Part shown: in pieces, positions 14,472-22,178 of the stretch
Layout: each line of letters opens with the position of its first letter
How positions within the stretch are numbered: position 1 is the stretch's first letter
Origin: JAICYJ01 sp036263035
GTDB taxonomy: Bacteria; Actinomycetota; Thermoleophilia; Gaiellales; JAICJC01
DNA length: 26,046 bases
Reading direction: 5' to 3'
Assembly (NCBI GenBank): GCA_036263035.1
Contig: DATAHR010000094.1
Span: forward strand, 1 to 26,046
Translations under genes and position numbers: made by a program
The notes under the pieces: generated by a model
Databases searched by the model: none
Told to the model about the DNA's origin: nothing
What the model saw: only the letters and a program-made list of their open reading frames with translations

Positions 14472-15929
14472 ATGGACGAGGCCCCACTCCTGATCGTCTC
14501 CAACCGCGGACCGCTGCGCTTCGAGACGGCGGCGGACGGGAGCCGCAGCGCGACGCGCGGCGGCGGCGGGCTGGTCACGGCGTTGTCGGCGCTGACGTCG
14601 CAGCGTCAGCTGACCTGGGTGGCCAGCGCCCTCTCGGACGGCGACGCCGCCGTCGCCGCGGAGGGTGCCTACGTCGACGGCAACCTGCGGCTGCGGCTGG
14701 TCACCCATGACCGCGAGGAGTACGACCGCTACTACAACGTCTTCGCCAACCCGACGCTGTGGTTCCTGCACCACTATCTGTGGGGGCTGAGCCTGGAGCC
14801 GGACGTCGACCGGAACATCCGCCTCGCGTGGGATGCCGGCTATCTGCCGGTGAACGAGCGCTTTGCGCAGGCGGTGGCGGCCGAGCTCGAGAGCATCCGG
14901 GGTGACGGCCCGCAGCCGATCGTGATGGTGCACGACTACCAGCTGTTCATGGTGCCGGCGGGCATCCGCGCCCGCGTGCCCGGCGCGCTGATTCAGCACT
15001 TCACGCATATCCCGTGGCCCATGCCGGACTACTGGCGGATCCTGCCCGCCGGGATCCGGACCGCGATCCACGAGTCGATGCTGCACTGCGACATCGTCGG
15101 CCTGCACACGAACCGCTACGTCCGCGCGTTCCTGCACTGCTGCGACGAGCTGACCGACGGCGAGGTGGACTTCGCGAGCTGCACGGTGCGGTTCCGCGGC
15201 CGGGACGTGGAGGTGCGGAGCTACCCGATCTCCGTCGACCCGGCCGAGTTCGAGCGGCTGGCGGCGACCGAGGAGGTGCTCGAGCTGGCGCCGTCGATCG
15301 AGCTGGCCCGGCCGGAGAAGATGATCCTGCGCGTCGACCGCACCGATCCCTCCAAGAACGTGGTGCGGGGGCTGCGGGCGTTCGACCTGTTCCTCTCCCA
15401 GCACAGCGAGTGGCGTGGGCGGGTGACGATGCTGGCGCTGCTGGATCCGTCGCGCGCCGACATCCCGGAGTACGCGGAGTACGTCGGCGCGATCCAGCGC
15501 GCCGTGCGCGAGGTGAACGACCGCTGGTACATGACCGGCATGTGGACGCCCGTCGACCTGCGCATCTCCGACAACTTCCCGCAGGCGGTGGCGGCCTACA
15601 AGGCGTACGACGTGCTGCTCGTGAATGCGATCTTCGACGGGATGAACCTGGTGGCGAAGGAGGCGCCGCTGATCAACGAGCGCGACGGCGTGCTGATCCT
15701 GTCCGAGAACGCGGGATCGCACGAGGAGCTGGCTCCGTGGGCCCTGTCGGTGAACCCGTTTGACATCCAGCAGCAGGCGGACGCGATCTACCAGGCGCTG
15801 ACGATGCACCAGTCGGAGAAGCGGGAGCGGATCGAGGGGCTGCGCGGCCAGGTGCGCGAGCACGACATCGCCCGCTGGATCGACGCCCAGCTCGTCGACC
15901 TCGCCGCGCTGCGGCCCGTCGAGGCGTGA
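14472..15929 (+). CDS. otsA: Trehalose-6-phosphate synthase family GT20 enzyme
   Basis: A 485-residue GT-B enzyme that in this family transfers glucose from UDP- or GDP-glucose to glucose-6-phosphate. Motifs: LIVSNRGP (7-14), GGGLVTAL (31-38), MVHDYQLFMVPAGIR (152-166), FTHIPWP (177-183), RVDRTDPSKN (287-296) and DGMNLVAKE (389-397). Starting at ATG 14472 places the SNRGP strand at the expected N-terminal position. The longer open frame starting in the repeat at 14373 would add about 33 unrelated residues. No OtsB phosphatase follows; the next gene is a VOC protein overlapping by 4 nt. A related GT20 activity such as glucosylglycerol-phosphate synthase is a less likely alternative. Confidence 0.87.
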   Translation: MDEAPLLIVSNRGPLRFETAADGSRSATRGGGGLVTALSALTSQRQLTWVASALSDGDAAVAAEGAYVDGNLRLRLVTHDREEYDRYYNVFANPTLWFLHHYLWGLSLEPDVDRNIRLAWDAGYLPVNERFAQAVAAELESIRGDGPQPIVMVHDYQLFMVPAGIRARVPGALIQHFTHIPWPMPDYWRILPAGIRTAIHESMLHCDIVGLHTNRYVRAFLHCCDELTDGEVDFASCTVRFRGRDVEVRSYPISVDPAEFERLAATEEVLELAPSIELARPEKMILRVDRTDPSKNVVRGLRAFDLFLSQHSEWRGRVTMLALLDPSRADIPEYAEYVGAIQRAVREVNDRWYMTGMWTPVDLRISDNFPQAVAAYKAYDVLLVNAIFDGMNLVAKEAPLINERDGVLILSENAGSHEELAPWALSVNPFDIQQQADAIYQALTMHQSEKRERIEGLRGQVREHDIARWIDAQLVDLAALRPVEA

Positions 15930-16294
15930 TCGTCGGGATCGACCACGTCCAGGTGGCTGCCCCGCCGGGGTGCGAGGAGCAGGCGCGGGCGTTCTATGGC
16001 GGCCTGCTGGGGCTGGAGGAGATAGCAAAGCCGGAGCCGCTGGCCGCCCGCGGTGGGTGCTGGTTCGCGGTGGGCCGTCAGGAGCTCCATGTTGGCGTGG
16101 CGGAGCCGTTCGCGCCGGCCGCAAAGGCGCACCCGGCGCTGCGGGTCGACATGGCGGAGGAGCTGCGCGACCTGGCCGGGAGGCTGTCGGCGGCGGGGCA
16201 CGCGGTCAGCTGGGACGAGGCGCTGCCCGGCACGGAGCGGTTCTACGTCGCGGATCCGTTCGGGAACCGGCTGGAGCTGCTCGCCGCAGACTAA
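15926..16294 (+). CDS. VOC family (glyoxalase/bleomycin-resistance fold) protein
   Basis: A 122-residue single VOC domain: VGIDHVQVAAPPG, an ARAFYGGLLGLEEI helix, and the closing VADPFGNRLELL strand. Candidate metal ligands are H7 in IDHVQ, H75 in ELHVGV and the Glu of RLELL. VOC proteins include metal-dependent lyases, dioxygenases and drug-binding proteins; this one's substrate is unknown. The GTG overlaps the otsA stop (GTGA), so it is translated from the same mRNA, though a link with trehalose metabolism is not evident. It converges on a second VOC gene across a repeat-rich intergenic region. Confidence 0.82.
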   Translation: MIVGIDHVQVAAPPGCEEQARAFYGGLLGLEEIAKPEPLAARGGCWFAVGRQELHVGVAEPFAPAAKAHPALRVDMAEELRDLAGRLSAAGHAVSWDEALPGTERFYVADPFGNRLELLAAD

Positions 16295-16538
16295 CGCTGA
16301 GCTCCTCTCCGCTCTGGCAGGGACGAGTCACACAGGTGTCACAGCGGTTCACAGAGCGGTCACGAACCCGTGTCGTCGCCCTGCGCGGGCTCTGAGCCCG
16401 CCTCGCACTCCAACCCGCCTTTCGCCACGAATCGCTGTTACAGCCGGCATTACGTGTGTCACGAGGCGGTCACAACGGTGTGCCGACGGCCGAGTCGGGC
16501 TCAGAGCCCGGGGTGGCGGACCCGTTCGGATCGTCGGA
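16295..16538. repeat. Intergenic region with phased TCAC repeats and a duplicated GGGCTC palindrome
   Basis: This 244-bp region lies between the stops of two convergent VOC genes and holds no gene I can support. TCAC motifs occur at 16328, 16339, 16349, 16360 and again at 16459 and 16470, spaced 11, 10, 11 and 11 bp. Palindromes GCGGGCTCTGAGCCCGC (16385-16401) and CGGGCTCAGAGCCCG (16496-16510) follow. Both the last TCAC pair member and the palindrome recur at an interval of exactly 110 bp, which suggests an old imperfect duplication. The direct repeats resemble 11-bp OmpR/PhoP-type sites. The palindromes could act as transcription stops for the convergent genes. Confidence 0.65.
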
Positions 16539-16913
16539 TCATGGCCCTAACGGGCTGGGATGCGTCGGCTGGTACACCTTCAGCCCACCGCCGTCGGGCA
16601 TCACGATCGTCGTCCAGAGGCCCCAGCTCTCCTCGATCACCCCGCCCGTCGTGCTGACGCCCCGGCGTTCGAGCGCGGCCATCGTCGCCTGGATGTCCTC
16701 GCACATCAGGAACAGCTCGTGGCGTCCGCTGTCCTTTGCCGGGTGCACCGCGATCTCGGCGGGCGGCAGCGCGAAGATCAGCCACCCGCCGTGCGCATCG
16801 ACGTGCGGCAGCTGAAGGACATCCCGGAAGAACGCGCGCACGCGATCCGCCTCCGGGGAGAACACGATCGCGTGGACGCCGGTTACGCCGAGGTCGTTCG
16901 AGCCGTCAGCCAC
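16539..16913 (-). CDS. VOC family (glyoxalase/bleomycin-resistance fold) protein
   Basis: A 124-residue VOC domain: VTGVHAIVFSPEADRVRAFFRDVLQLP, WLIFALPPAEIAVHP, HELFLMCEDIQATMAALERRGV, and the final strand TTIVMPDGGGLKVYQP. The metal-binding pattern is partial: His near the start and middle are present, but the usual final Glu is replaced in LKVYQ, so catalysis is doubtful. The start is placed at GTG 16913 because a TAGCGT box sits 8 nt upstream. The frame is open as far as 17027, which would run into moaC. Function unknown. It is not closely similar to the VOC protein at 15926. Confidence 0.78.
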   Translation of the reverse strand: MADGSNDLGVTGVHAIVFSPEADRVRAFFRDVLQLPHVDAHGGWLIFALPPAEIAVHPAKDSGRHELFLMCEDIQATMAALERRGVSTTGGVIEESWGLWTTIVMPDGGGLKVYQPTHPSPLGP

Positions 16914-16921
16914 CGCTTGAA

Positions 16922-16927
16922 ACGCTA
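16922..16927 (-). promoter_or_regulatory. -10 box (TAGCGT) of the minus-strand VOC gene
   Basis: On the minus strand TAGCGT is followed by 8 nt and the GTG at 16913, the same geometry as the other unit heads. It fixes the start inside a longer open frame. Confidence 0.55.
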
Positions 16928-16969
16928 GCCGAACCCGCCACGGCGGCACCGGCGCCGCGCCTGCCCCCG

Positions 16970-16975
16970 TAGACT
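16970..16975 (+). promoter_or_regulatory. -10 box (TAGACT) of the moaC-to-hem operon
   Basis: TAGACT is followed by 8 nt and the ATG of moaC at 16984. It is the only promoter-like site I can point to for the eleven packed genes downstream. Confidence 0.6.
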
Positions 16976-16983
16976 TCGCGCCG

Positions 16984-17430
16984 ATGTCCGAGATCCGCAT
17001 GATCGACGTCGGCGACAAGCCGGTCACCCGCCGCAGGGCGGTCGCCTACGCCCATGTCGCCATGGGTGACGACGTCCGCGAGCGGATCCGCTCAGGCACG
17101 CTTCCCAAGGGCGACGTCCTCGCCGTCGCCCGCGTCGCCGGCATCATGGCCGCCAAGCGCACCCCGGACATCGTCCCGCTCTGCCACCCGCTCCCGCTCA
17201 CCCGCGTGGACGTCACCCCCGAGCTCGACGACGACGGCGTCGCGATCACCGCCGCCGCCGAGACGACCGCCCAGACCGGCGTCGAGATGGAGGCCCTCAC
17301 CGCCGCCCTTGCCGCCGCGCTCACGGTCTACGACATGACCAAGGGCATCGACCCGTCCATCTCCATCGACGGCGCCCACCTCGTCGAGAAGGAGGGCGGC
17401 AAGTCGGGCCACTGGCGGCGCCCGGGATGA
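16984..17430 (+). CDS. moaC: Cyclic pyranopterin monophosphate synthase MoaC
   Basis: A 148-residue enzyme that converts the MoaA product into cyclic pyranopterin monophosphate, the first stage of molybdenum-cofactor synthesis. Characteristic segments are PKGDVLAVARVAGIMAAKRT, IVPLCHPLPL, GVEMEALTA and YDMTKGID. K42, H68, E101, E103, D117 and K120 correspond in motif context to the known active-site residues of E. coli MoaC (K51, H77, E112, E114, D128, K131). No MoaA is in the window. The ATG is 8 nt after a TAGACT box. The stop overlaps the moaB/mogA start (ATGA). It heads the long cofactor operon. Confidence 0.95.
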   Translation: MSEIRMIDVGDKPVTRRRAVAYAHVAMGDDVRERIRSGTLPKGDVLAVARVAGIMAAKRTPDIVPLCHPLPLTRVDVTPELDDDGVAITAAAETTAQTGVEMEALTAALAAALTVYDMTKGIDPSISIDGAHLVEKEGGKSGHWRRPG

Positions 17431-17903
17431 GGGCCGCCGTGCTGACGGTCTCCGACGGCGTTGCCGCGGGCACCCGCGAGGATGCGAGCGGCCAGGTGCT
17501 CGCCGACCGCGCCGCCGCCGCCGGCTTCGACGTGGTCGAGCGGCGCACCGTGCCGGACGACCACGACGGCATCGCCGACGCCCTGGTTCACCTGACCGCG
17601 CTCGCGGACCTGGTTCTGACCACCGGCGGCACCGGCTTTGCCCCGCGGGACGTGACGCCCGAGGCGACGGCATCGGTGGTCGAGCGGCCCACGCCCGGCC
17701 TGGACGAGGCGATGCGCGAGGTGTCTCGCCGGGCATCGCCCCACGGCCTGCTCTCCCGCGGCCAAAGCGGCATCCGCGGCTCCAGCCTGATCGTCAACTT
17801 CCCCGGCAGCCCGCGCGCGTGCGCGGAGTGCTTCGACGCCGTCCAGCCCGCCCTCGGCCACGGGGTCGAGCTGCTCACCTCCCGGCCTACGGAGCATCCA
17901 TGA
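17427..17903 (+). CDS. Molybdopterin adenylyltransferase-family protein (MoaB/MogA)
   Basis: A 158-residue MoCF-domain protein that in this family activates molybdopterin with ATP before MoeA inserts molybdate. The diagnostic stretch is LTTGGTGFAPRDVTPEA (64-80), together with AAVLTVSDGVAAG at the N-terminus, SRGQSGIRGSSLIVNFPGSP and a C-terminal LGHGVELL helix. Both ends overlap neighbours by ATGA, moaC upstream and the UbiA-like gene downstream, so translation is coupled. MoaB and MogA cannot be told apart safely here; the functional partner MoeA is encoded at 6048-7226. Confidence 0.92.
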   Translation: MRAAVLTVSDGVAAGTREDASGQVLADRAAAAGFDVVERRTVPDDHDGIADALVHLTALADLVLTTGGTGFAPRDVTPEATASVVERPTPGLDEAMREVSRRASPHGLLSRGQSGIRGSSLIVNFPGSPRACAECFDAVQPALGHGVELLTSRPTEHP

Positions 17904-18743
17904 GCACGGTTATCACCGCCCGGCGGTTCGTCTCGCTGGTCAAGTTCGAGCACACCGTGTTCGCGCTGCCGTTCGCCTTCGTCGGCGCCATCCTGTCGGT
18001 CGGCGAGGTGCCGTCGGCCGCGGCGCTCGGGTGGGTCACCCTGGCCATGGTCGGCGCCCGCAGTCTCGCCATGGCCCTGAACCGGCTGATCGACGCCGAG
18101 ATCGACGCCCGCAATCCGCGCACTGCCGCTCGCGAGCTGCCGTCCGGCCTGCTCTCGCGAGCGCAGGTGACCGCCTTCTGCATCGCCTCGCTGGCGGTGT
18201 TCCTCGTGGCCGTCTGGCAGCTCGACCCGATCGTCCACCCGCTCTGGCCCATCCCGGTGGCGCTGTTCGTGCTCTACCCGTACACCAAGCGCTTCACCTG
18301 GCTCTGCCATTTCGTGCTCGGTCTCGCGACGGGACTGGCGCCGATCGGCGCCTGGCTCGCGGTCAGCGGCCACACCGACATCGCCCCGTTCATGCTGTGG
18401 GCCGCGGTGGCGCTTTGGATCGGCGGCTTCGACATCATCTACGCCACGACCGACGTCGAGTTCGACCGCCGGGAGGGCCTCTACTCGATCCCCGTCCGGT
18501 TCGGCATCGGGCCGGCGCTGATGGTCACCCGCGTCTGCCACCTGCTCGCGGTCGCCCTCCTGATCGGCGTCGGCGTGCACCTCGGTCTGGGCCCGCTGTA
18601 CTACCTCGGCCTCGCGATCGTCGCGGCCCTGCTCGGCTACGAGAACGCCATCGTCCATCCGGACGACCTGTCCCGCGTCAACGTCGCGTTCTTCACGCTG
18701 AACGGCGTGATCTCCATGGTCTTCCTGGCCGCGGTGCTGGCCG

Positions 18744-18757
<14 letters not shown>
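17900..18757 (+). CDS. UbiA-family prenyltransferase (MqnP-like)
   Basis: A 285-residue polytopic membrane enzyme that attaches a polyprenyl chain to an aromatic acceptor. Both Asp-rich motifs are visible: NRLIDAEID (61-69), the NxxxDxxxD form, and DVEFD (185-189) in YATTDVEFDRREGLYSIP. The body consists of hydrophobic helices. The ARNPRT and REGLYSIPVRFG context resembles the UbiA-like branch used in the futalosine route of menaquinone synthesis; that subfamily call is an inference, and heme O synthase is less likely by motif context. The ATG overlaps the moaB/mogA stop, and the ccmA start lies 14 nt inside this gene. Confidence 0.85.
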
Positions 18758-19372
<615 letters not shown>

Positions 19373-19376
<4 letters not shown>

Positions 19377-20050
19377 GGGCCTACCGGGCGCTGCTGCGCA
19401 AGGACCTGCTGCTCGAGTGGCGCGGGCGCGAGCTGGTGCCGGCCATGCTCGCCTTCGTGCTCGGCGCCATGGTGCTCGTCCGGTTCGGCCTCGGTGGCGA
19501 GACGCTCGCCGGCGGCACCCGGGCCGCCACCGGCCTGCTGTGGGTGATCGTCGTGTTCACGTCGATGCTCGCGCTCGTCCGCAGCTTCGCGCAGGAGCGC
19601 GAGCACGGCATCTGGGACGGGCTGCTCTCGACGCCGGCCGACCGCTCGGCGATCTGGGCGGCCCGGGCCACCGCCACCTTCCTCTTCCTCGCGGTCACGC
19701 AGGCTGTCGCGCTGCCGCTGTTCTGGCTGTTCTTCCTGCAGGAGGGCCGCTCGCCGAGCCTCGGCGTGCTCGTCGCCGCTCTGCTGCTGGCCGATCTGGG
19801 GGTGGCGATGCTCGGCTCGCTGCTGGCCGGGCTGGCCACGCACGTGCGCGCCCGGGAGGTGCTGCTGCCGGTCATGTTCCTGCCCTTCATGCTCCCGCTC
19901 GTGACAGTCGCAGTGCGCCTCACCGTCGACACGATTTCCCCGCAAACAAGCGGTTTGCACACGTCCCAGGGGCTGGGCTTCCTGGCCCTCTATGATACGA
20001 TCTTCGGGCTCCTGGGCTGGGCGCTTTTCGAGTACGTCGTGGAGGATTGA
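19373..20050 (+). CDS. ccmB: Heme exporter subunit CcmB
   Basis: A 225-residue membrane protein with about six hydrophobic segments. Typical CcmB features are YRALLRKDLLLEWRGRE at the N-terminus, FAQEREHGIWDGLLSTP in the first cytoplasmic loop, and a membrane-embedded C-terminus ending LFEYVVED. It forms the permease of the CcmABCD complex. The GTG at 19373 overlaps the ccmA stop. The open frame extends a little upstream, but starting there would intrude into ccmA and add residues not typical of the family. The last codons contain GGAGG, which serves ccmC as a ribosome-binding site. Confidence 0.9.
20041..20045 (+). promoter_or_regulatory. Ribosome-binding site of ccmC (GGAGG)
   Basis: GGAGG within the last codons of ccmB lies 9 nt before the ATG at 20055. 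It decides that start within a frame open from 19992. ccmC is one of only three junctions in the eleven-gene operon without a stop/start 4-nt overlap. Confidence 0.6.
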
Positions 20051-20054
20051 GGCA

Positions 20055-20768
20055 ATGGTGATCGGCTCGCGCAGAGCCCGACCCGATGGGGCGACGGTCG
20101 CCGCGACCGCGACGGCGGTGCTCATGGCGCTCGCCTTGGCGATGATCTTCTTCTACGTCCCCACGGACGTCGATCAGGGGTACTCGCAGCGCATCTTCTA
20201 CTTCCACGTGCCGATCGCGATGACCACCTACACGCTGTTCGCCTGGTCCGCCGTGAACGCCGCACGCTATCTGTGGCGCCGCGACCCGTCGCTCGACCTG
20301 AAGAGCTACGTGCCGATGCACCTCGGCGTCATCTTCGGCTCGCTGACGCTGGCGACGGGGTCGCTGTGGGCGAAGATCTCGTGGGGCCACTGGTGGTTTT
20401 GGGGCGACACCCAGCTGACCACGTTCCTGATCATCTTCCTGTTCAACTGCGCGTACTTCATGCTCCGGTTCTCAGTCGAGCCGGGCGAGCGCCGCGCGAC
20501 CTACTCCGCCGTCTACGCCCTGCTCGGCGTCGGCCTGATCCCGCTGTCGGTGCTGGGCGTGCGGTTCGCGCAGCGCAATGAGCTGATCCATCCAATCACG
20601 TTCAACTCGAACGGTGCCAACATGGACGGCAGCATGTTCCTCACCTTCCTGGTCGCGCTGGCCGCCATGCTGTCCCTGGCCGTCACGATGTACCTGGTCG
20701 AGCTCCGCGGGAAGCGGATCGACGACCGGATCCGGGCCATCCGGCGGCTGGCCGAGGCGCGCGCGTGA
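20055..20768 (+). CDS. ccmC: Heme-handling protein CcmC
   Basis: A 237-residue membrane protein of the heme-handling family. H51 in IFYFHVP and H179 in ELIHPITF are in positions expected for the axial heme-iron ligands. Between them lies the tryptophan-rich heme-binding segment SWGHWWFWGDTQLTT (109-123). Compared with the usual WGxWWxWDxRLT pattern it has one extra residue (WGD instead of WD) and Gln for Arg. Six hydrophobic helices are evident. CcmC loads heme onto the chaperone CcmE on the outer side of the membrane. The ATG at 20055 has a good ribosome-binding site, and the stop overlaps the ccmD start. Confidence 0.9.
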   Translation: MVIGSRRARPDGATVAATATAVLMALALAMIFFYVPTDVDQGYSQRIFYFHVPIAMTTYTLFAWSAVNAARYLWRRDPSLDLKSYVPMHLGVIFGSLTLATGSLWAKISWGHWWFWGDTQLTTFLIIFLFNCAYFMLRFSVEPGERRATYSAVYALLGVGLIPLSVLGVRFAQRNELIHPITFNSNGANMDGSMFLTFLVALAAMLSLAVTMYLVELRGKRIDDRIRAIRRLAEARA

Positions 20769-20926
20769 TCGACGAGACCGCGGTCAAGTACGTCGCTGCG
20801 GTCTACGGGCTCGTCTGGGTCGTCACCATCGCCTACATCGCAATCCTCAACGCCAAGCTGGGACGCCTGGAACGGCAGCTGGACGAGATCGCGGGCCTGC
20901 TGGAGCGGAGGGCGGGCGATGCCTGA
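20765..20926 (+). CDS. ccmD: Small membrane protein CcmD-like
   Basis: This 53-residue protein is found by reading the gap between ccmC and hemA. It starts at GTG 20765, overlapping the ccmC stop (GTGA), and ends with TGA at 20924-20926, 8 nt inside hemA. It has a single membrane helix (YVAAVYGLVWVVTIAYIAIL, about 9-28) followed by a charged amphipathic tail (LGRLERQLDEIAGLLERR). Size, topology and position after ccmC match CcmD, the small subunit of the CcmABCD heme-release complex. Sequence similarity in this family is too weak to be diagnostic. Confidence 0.8.
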   Translation: MIDETAVKYVAAVYGLVWVVTIAYIAILNAKLGRLERQLDEIAGLLERRAGDA

Positions 20927-22178
20927 GCCCGTCCACCTGCTGCTCGTCGGCACCAGCCACCGCCACGCGCCGATCGCCGTGCGTGAGCAGCTGGCCGCTC
21001 AGGCGCACGGCCGCCGGCTGATCGAGTCGGTGACCGCCGAGGACGCCGTGATCGAGGCGGTCGGCCTGTCGACCTGCAACCGCTGCGAGCTGTACATGGT
21101 CGGAGCCGATCCGGCAGCCATGCAGGAGGCGGCGGTACGGCGGCTCGCCGAGTACGCCCACCGCAGCGAGGAGGAGATCGTCCCACTGCTGTACGTCCGC
21201 GAGGGTGCCGACGCGGCCGGGCACCTGTTCGAGGTTGCCGGCGGGCTCGACTCGCTCGTGCCGGGCGAGGCTCAGATCCTGGCGCAGATCCGCGAGGCGT
21301 ACGCATCCGCGCTCGACATGGGGTCGACGGGGACGGTCTCGAACCGGCTGTTTCACGAGGCGCTCGAGGCGGGCAAGCGTGTGCGCCACGAGACGGCGAT
21401 CGGGCGGTCGAACGCGTCGGTCGCGTCGGTCGCCGCCGAGCTCGTCCGCGACACGCTCGGCGACGAGCTCGAGGGTGCCACGGTGCTCATCGTCGGCGCC
21501 GGCAAGGTGGCCGAGCTGGTCGCCCAGAACCTGTCCTCGCGGGGCGGCGTGCGGATCGTCGTCGCCAACCGCAGCCGCGAGCGCGCTGCAGCGCTGGCGG
21601 AGCGCTTCGACGGCGAGGTGGTGGCGCTGGACGAGCTCCCCCAGGCGGTGGCCGCCGCCGACGTGGTCGTCAGCTCCACGCTCTCGGACGAGTATCTGAT
21701 CCGGGTGCCCGACGTGCCCCCGGGGCGCAGGGTGCTGGTCGACCTCGCCCTGCCGCGGGACATCGACCCGGCCGTGGCGGACGTCGAGGGCGTGACGCTG
21801 GTCAACCTGGACGATCTCGAGGAGACGGTCCTGCGCAATATCGGCCTGCGCCGCGTCGAGGCCGATCAGGCCTACGCCATCGTGGCCGAGCAGACGGCCG
21901 AGTTCCGCAGCTGGCTGGCCGCGCTCGAGGTGGTGCCGGCGATCCGGCAGCTGCGCGCCTTCGCCGAGCAGATCCGGCGCGACGAGCTGGCCCGGATGGA
22001 CGGCCGCTGGGAGAGCCTGTCGGAGGCCGACCGCGAACGCCTCGACCAGCTCACGCAGAGCATGCTCAACAAGCTGCTCCACCGCCCCACGGTGCGGCTG
22101 AAGCAGCTCGCGGCCGAGAACGCCGACGCGCCGCACGTCGAGACGATGACAGAGCTGTTCGGCCTCGGCCGTCGGTGA
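20919..22178 (+). CDS. hemA: Glutamyl-tRNA reductase
   Basis: A 419-residue enzyme that reduces glutamyl-tRNA to glutamate-1-semialdehyde, the first step of the C5 heme pathway. The N-terminal catalytic domain has GTSHRHAP (11-18) and the nucleophile C53 in LSTCNRCELY. The conserved VPGEAQILAQI is at 115-125. The NADPH domain has VLIVGAGKVAEL (190-201) and ANRSRERA, and the C-terminal dimerisation helices contain LDQLTQSMLNKLLHRPTVRLK. All are intact and length is normal. The ATG lies 8 nt before the ccmD stop; the TGA overlaps the hemC GTG. Placing it directly after ccmABCD links heme supply and heme export on one transcript. Confidence 0.96.
   Translation: MPEPVHLLLVGTSHRHAPIAVREQLAAQAHGRRLIESVTAEDAVIEAVGLSTCNRCELYMVGADPAAMQEAAVRRLAEYAHRSEEEIVPLLYVREGADAAGHLFEVAGGLDSLVPGEAQILAQIREAYASALDMGSTGTVSNRLFHEALEAGKRVRHETAIGRSNASVASVAAELVRDTLGDELEGATVLIVGAGKVAELVAQNLSSRGGVRIVVANRSRERAAALAERFDGEVVALDELPQAVAAADVVVSSTLSDEYLIRVPDVPPGRRVLVDLALPRDIDPAVADVEGVTLVNLDDLEETVLRNIGLRRVEADQAYAIVAEQTAEFRSWLAALEVVPAIRQLRAFAEQIRRDELARMDGRWESLSEADRERLDQLTQSMLNKLLHRPTVRLKQLAAENADAPHVETMTELFGLGRR

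Noticed and set aside
16326..16510. CRISPR array
   Set aside because: The repeats are 4-8 bp cores at 10-11 bp spacing plus one duplication. There are no uniform 25-40 bp repeats with spacers and no cas genes.
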